Assembly: GCA_023079485.1 (NCBI GenBank)
Contig: CM041084.1
Span: 120,768,467-120,832,466 of the forward strand
Reading direction: 5' to 3'
Source of the DNA: Archilochus colubris
Lineage: Eukaryota; Chordata; Aves; Apodiformes; Trochilidae
Length of the DNA: 64,000 nt
The notes beneath the pieces are model-generated. The model was not told the origin of the DNA and searched no databases. It worked only from the letters and a program-made list of their open reading frames with translations. The translations under genes were made by a program, and so were the position numbers. Shown here piece after piece: positions 63,120-64,000 of the stretch; positions within the stretch are counted from its first letter, which is position 1; the number at the start of each line of letters is the position of its first letter.

Positions 63120-64000
63120 TGTGTCATAAAAAAATGGAGTACAGGGATGCTGATTCCTATTTTTTTCCTTCAAGGGCATTTTGAGTTAAAGAAAAATTAA
63201 ACTGCTTTATAGCTAAACGTAAGATTTTGGGGATGAACAGATATATGGAATTTTTTCAGATTGCAAGTGCCCATTTCAAAGGGTCATGAATTACAGAACT
63301 TTATAAAATTAAGCCTCTTTCTCAACTATTAAGAAAAAAAGGGCAGTCAAATCTTTAAATTACCTTTTGTAAAGATTAACTTCAGCCAATGGTGCAAGGC
63401 ATGTCTAATTTACTTAAAATAATTTTTTAAAAATTGTGTTATGTCCATTTTGCAATAACTATATATTCATGCACAAATTCAGTGAAGATTTCTATTACCC
63501 AGGCTGTTAATATGGTAGGAAATAAAATAAAGAGAAACATAGAGAGAGTTCTTGTTTCTGCCCCTGAAAGTGCAATACTGGACAGAGCTGGCTTGAGCAG
63601 TGTTATACTGAATACAAAAAGGGAGGAGTTTCTTCCATTCAAAAGAAAAAAAGTATTATCTTTTTATCATCAAATCATTTAGAAAAGAAACCACAGGTGG
63701 GAATCCTGAAAGCTTACATGAGTCAGAAAGGTCAAAAACCAATTTCTGACTTGTTGAAGACACCCTCCTGATTCTTTGATGTGTGATTTTTTTTTATATT
63801 TTTCTTTCCTAGTGATATTTTTGGCCAGCCAAGCAGCTTATTAAACAGTCAGACTGCTGCATTTGACTTTTCGAAAGACAGTATTAGTTTCTTATTTGCA
63901 CCTCTCTGTAGTTTAAGAGTTAATCTGTGAAGGTCTATTTGGTTTTATTCAGTGATATCTCAATACTATTCTCATTGCATTTGTCATATAGTGCAAGGCT

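Larger units (their letters stand above)
57244..64000. other. Putative intron or non-coding downstream stretch
   Basis: If the candidate exons are real, this is intron 2 and extends past the window. It holds a TG-rich tract at 57314-57362, an A-rich tract near 59092-59172, a T/G-rich tract near 62860-62890 and the weak repeat relative at 63083-63119. Frames such as 60705-61073 (minus, 122 codons) lack motifs and splice context. A T-rich tract and TTTCCTAG near 63784-63812 make an acceptor-like site, but the following sequence has an early stop in the phase required after 57243. Confidence 0.45.

Noticed and set aside
63805..63930. Possible third exon after TTTCTTTCCTAG (frame reading DIFGQPSSLLNSQTAAFDF)
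   Set aside because: The phase does not fit the phase-1 donor at 57243: the required frame hits a stop after about 11 codons. No good donor follows. An intervening unseen exon would be needed.
1..64000. tRNA, rRNA, CRISPR array, prokaryotic operon or intact endogenous retrovirus
   Set aside because: No cloverleaf, rRNA core, regularly spaced repeats, gag-pol motifs or paired LTRs were recognised on either strand. The sequence character is that of vertebrate non-coding DNA.

Overview
The window is AT-rich vertebrate nuclear DNA, most likely from a bird. The main evidence is at least seven CR1-type LINE remnants. Several end in the 3' terminal octamer-like repeats typical of avian CR1 (ATTCTATGATTCT and variants). 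Two older LINE reverse-transcriptase relics are also present, along with A/C-rich and T-rich low-complexity tracts. There is no bacterial or organellar gene organisation, and no rRNA, tRNA or CRISPR array was seen.

Layout. Positions 1-26.8 kb are almost gene-free. They hold a CR1 3' end on the minus strand (about 6.2-6.5 kb), a short CR1 3' tail (13.7 kb), an L1-like reverse-transcriptase relic (16.2-16.6 kb) and simple repeats, including a pure T50 run at 10.7 kb. Positions 26.8-44.5 kb are repeat-rich. They contain five CR1 copies: a 0.95 kb tail, an interrupted copy with a duplicated segment, a younger minus-strand copy inserted in a TA/CA microsatellite, a 0.28 kb tail, and a 2.9 kb copy with endonuclease and reverse transcriptase. 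A second, non-CR1-looking RT relic follows at 44.2 kb. Positions 44.5-53.5 kb are mostly unassigned, with a possible 5S-rRNA-derived SINE fragment at 48.3 kb.

The most gene-like part is 54-57.3 kb. A stretch with a perfect CTCF core and homeodomain/POU-like sites (about 54.0-54.8 kb) leads into a CpG-enriched segment with alternating CA/CG tracts (55.1-55.7 kb). Two open segments follow on the plus strand. The first (55557-55685) ends at a good splice donor in phase 0. The second (57099-57243) begins after a strong polypyrimidine tract and AG, also in phase 0. Together they encode about 91 residues of a non-repetitive, His-rich, hydrophilic sequence that I do not recognise. The best reading is a promoter and first coding exons of a gene continuing rightward beyond the window, with 57.2-64 kb being intron. 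I found no convincing third exon.

No operon-like cooperation applies here. The window reads as a large intergenic or intronic territory shaped by CR1 retrotransposition, flanking the 5' end of one unidentified gene. All assignments are by eye; no alignment, conservation or expression evidence was available.
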